A stretch of 64,000 nucleotides of DNA. Origin: Bradyrhizobium sp. YR681 (GTDB taxonomy: Bacteria > Pseudomonadota > Alphaproteobacteria > Rhizobiales > Xanthobacteraceae). Both the position numbers and the translations under genes were made by a program. Below, piece by piece: positions 62,889-64,000 of this stretch. The stretch is taken from the NCBI RefSeq assembly GCF_000282615.1, contig NZ_AKIY01000328.1, positions 1 to 64,000 on the forward strand, in the 5' to 3' direction. How positions within the stretch are numbered: the first letter of the stretch is position 1; the number at the start of each line of letters is the position of its first letter. The notes below the pieces were generated by a model, which was not told the origin of the DNA, made no database searches, and saw only the letters and a program-made list of their open reading frames with translations.

Positions 62889-63662
62889 ATGCGTCCTCTG
62901 GATCCCGTGACATCGAGGCAGCGCGTGGCTTACGGCCTTGCGTTCTTCGTGGTTTTCGTTGCCCTGTGGTCTTGGGCGACCTTCGGCGGCCATGTGTCGA
63001 AAGTGTTCCTCGCCAATCCGCTGACGATGGTGCAGGAGGGCTACGACTTGCTGGCCAAGCAAGGGTTTATCTACGACATCGGCATGACGATCTGGCGTGT
63101 CGTCGGTGGCTTCGTCCTCGCCGCGATCATCGCGGTCCCACTCGGCTTGCTGATGGGCGCCTACAAGCCGGTCGAGGCTTTCCTCGAACCTTTCGTCTCC
63201 TTTGCGCGCTATCTGCCCGCCTCCGCCTTCATTCCACTGCTGATTCTCTGGGCCGGCATCGGCGAATTGCAGAAGCTGCTGGTCATCTTCATCGGCTCGG
63301 TGTTCCAGATCATCCTGATGATCGCCGTGACCGTCGGCGCGACGCGGCGCGATCTGGTGGAAGCGGCTTATACGCTGGGGGCCAGCGACCGCGGCATCAT
63401 CCGCCGCGTCCTGCTGCCTTCGTCCGCCCCCGAGATCGCCGAAATCATGCGGTTGGTGCTGGGTTGGGCCTGGACCTACGTCATCGTCGCCGAGCTGATC
63501 GGCTCGTCCTCGGGCATCGGTCACATGATAACCGACAGCCAGGCGCTGCTCAACACCGGCCAGATCATCTTCGGCATTATCATCATCGGGCTGATTGGCC
63601 TCGTCTCCGACTTCCTGTTCAAGGCGTTCAATGCCTGGCTGTTTCCGTGGAAGCTCGCATGA
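62889..63662 (+). CDS. ABC transporter permease (SsuC/TauC type)
   Basis: A 257-residue inner-membrane permease with about six helices (first at FFVVFVALWSWATF). The EAA loop that contacts the ATPase is in VEAAYTLGASDRGIIRRVLL followed by PSSAPEIAEIMRL, and the SFARYLPASAFIPLLILWAG segment is typical of nitrate/sulfonate/taurine permeases. The ATG at 62889 is used; a TTG one codon earlier is in frame. Its stop overlaps the ATPase start by ATGA. Confidence 0.92.
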   Translation: MRPLDPVTSRQRVAYGLAFFVVFVALWSWATFGGHVSKVFLANPLTMVQEGYDLLAKQGFIYDIGMTIWRVVGGFVLAAIIAVPLGLLMGAYKPVEAFLEPFVSFARYLPASAFIPLLILWAGIGELQKLLVIFIGSVFQIILMIAVTVGATRRDLVEAAYTLGASDRGIIRRVLLPSSAPEIAEIMRLVLGWAWTYVIVAELIGSSSGIGHMITDSQALLNTGQIIFGIIIIGLIGLVSDFLFKAFNAWLFPWKLA

Positions 63663-64000
63663 CCACGCTCAAGATCGAACAGGTCTCCCGCACCTTCCCC
63701 GCGCGCCACGGCAATGCGCCGACCAGGGCGCTGGAGCCGACCGACCTCATCATCGGCAACAACGACTTCGTCACCATCCTCGGCCCCTCCGGCTGCGGCA
63801 AGTCCACGCTGCTTCGCATCGTTGCGGGCCTCGACCACCCGACCACCGGACGCGTCACGCTCGATGGCCGCGAGGTTACCGGCCCGGGTGCCGATCGAGG
63901 CATGGTGTTCCAGTCCTACACGCTGTTTCCCTGGCTGACCGTGCGCGAGAATATCGCCTTCGGCCTGCGCGAACGCGGCGTGTCCGAGGTGGAGCGCAAC
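63659..64000 (+). CDS. ABC transporter ATP-binding protein, 3' end beyond the window
   Basis: The first 114 residues of an SsuB/TauB-type ATPase. Walker A is GPSGCGKST in FVTILGPSGCGKSTLLRIVA, and the Q-loop is GMVFQSYTLFPWLTVRENI. The signature LSGGQ, Walker B and the rest lie outside the window. ATGA overlap with the permease shows one operon with the binding protein and permease. Confidence 0.93.
   Translation, partial: MTTLKIEQVSRTFPARHGNAPTRALEPTDLIIGNNDFVTILGPSGCGKSTLLRIVAGLDHPTTGRVTLDGREVTGPGADRGMVFQSYTLFPWLTVRENIAFGLRERGVSEVERN

Noticed and set aside
1-64000. CRISPR arrays, rRNA or tRNA genes and insertion sequences
   Set aside because: No regularly spaced repeats, no rRNA sequence, no tRNA cloverleaf and no transposase were recognised on reading the window; a dedicated scan could still find a degraded element.

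Overview
The window looks like a stretch of alphaproteobacterial chromosome, most likely Bradyrhizobium or a close relative in the Nitrobacteraceae. The evidence is uniformly high GC, dense operons, a class B3 metallo-beta-lactamase that reads very close to the BJP-1 enzyme of Bradyrhizobium as I remember it, a xoxF / cytochrome / glutathione-formaldehyde dehydrogenase / gfa cluster of bradyrhizobial layout, and several palindromic intergenic repeats typical of this group. No species call can be made without a search.

Region 1 (0-16 kb) is mainly C1 and alcohol oxidation. After a truncated solute-binding protein, a FUSC-type membrane protein, a Bug/TctC binding protein and an AraC-type regulator comes a methanol operon. 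XoxF carries the lanthanide DxD signature, a class I c-type cytochrome is its likely electron acceptor, and class III alcohol dehydrogenase with Gfa removes formaldehyde via glutathione; a strong terminator follows. A two-gene periplasmic molybdenum hydroxylase (IorA/IorB type) and, on the other strand, a second PQQ alcohol dehydrogenase with a Rieske partner come next. The second PQQ enzyme also has DxD but lacks the vicinal cysteines.

Region 2 (16-30 kb) is mixed: a truncated globin, 3-hydroxybutyryl-CoA dehydrogenase, a repeat-rich gap, an FAD oxidoreductase without a normal start codon, an arsenic operon (arsR-arsI-arsC-aqpS) with a palindromic operator over the arsR start, tungstate transport genes (tupB and tupA, convergent and overlapping, no ATPase gene), an acidic low-complexity protein, a fragment of a TonB-dependent receptor, an esterase, the metallo-beta-lactamase and a GGDEF-EAL protein.

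Region 3 (about 29.9-55.1 kb) is the highlight: a co-directional cluster of about 21 genes for an extracellular contractile injection system (eCIS, phage-tail-like). It begins with a LuxR-type response regulator and a degenerate receiver-like protein. Sheath, tube, a zinc-ribbon protein, a proline-rich protein, the DUF4255 cap, an AAA+ ATPase and a 77-residue protein follow. Next is a 783-residue cargo candidate with an N-terminal DUF4157 domain and a second HExxH site near its C-terminus, then hub, spike, PAAR-like tip, gp25, two J-type baseplate proteins, a wedge protein, a 1060-residue beta-helix protein and a LysM-like terminal protein. Nine gene junctions are ATGA overlaps. No tape-measure gene, phage head gene or integrase is visible.

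Region 4 (55.1-64 kb) is histidine use: hutI-hutH-hutU on the minus strand, hutF-hutC on the plus strand, and between them a perfect 20-bp palindrome that is the likely HutC operator. An ABC transporter of the nitrate/sulfonate/taurine type follows and runs off the window. HutF implies the route through N-formylglutamate, but no hutG is present here.
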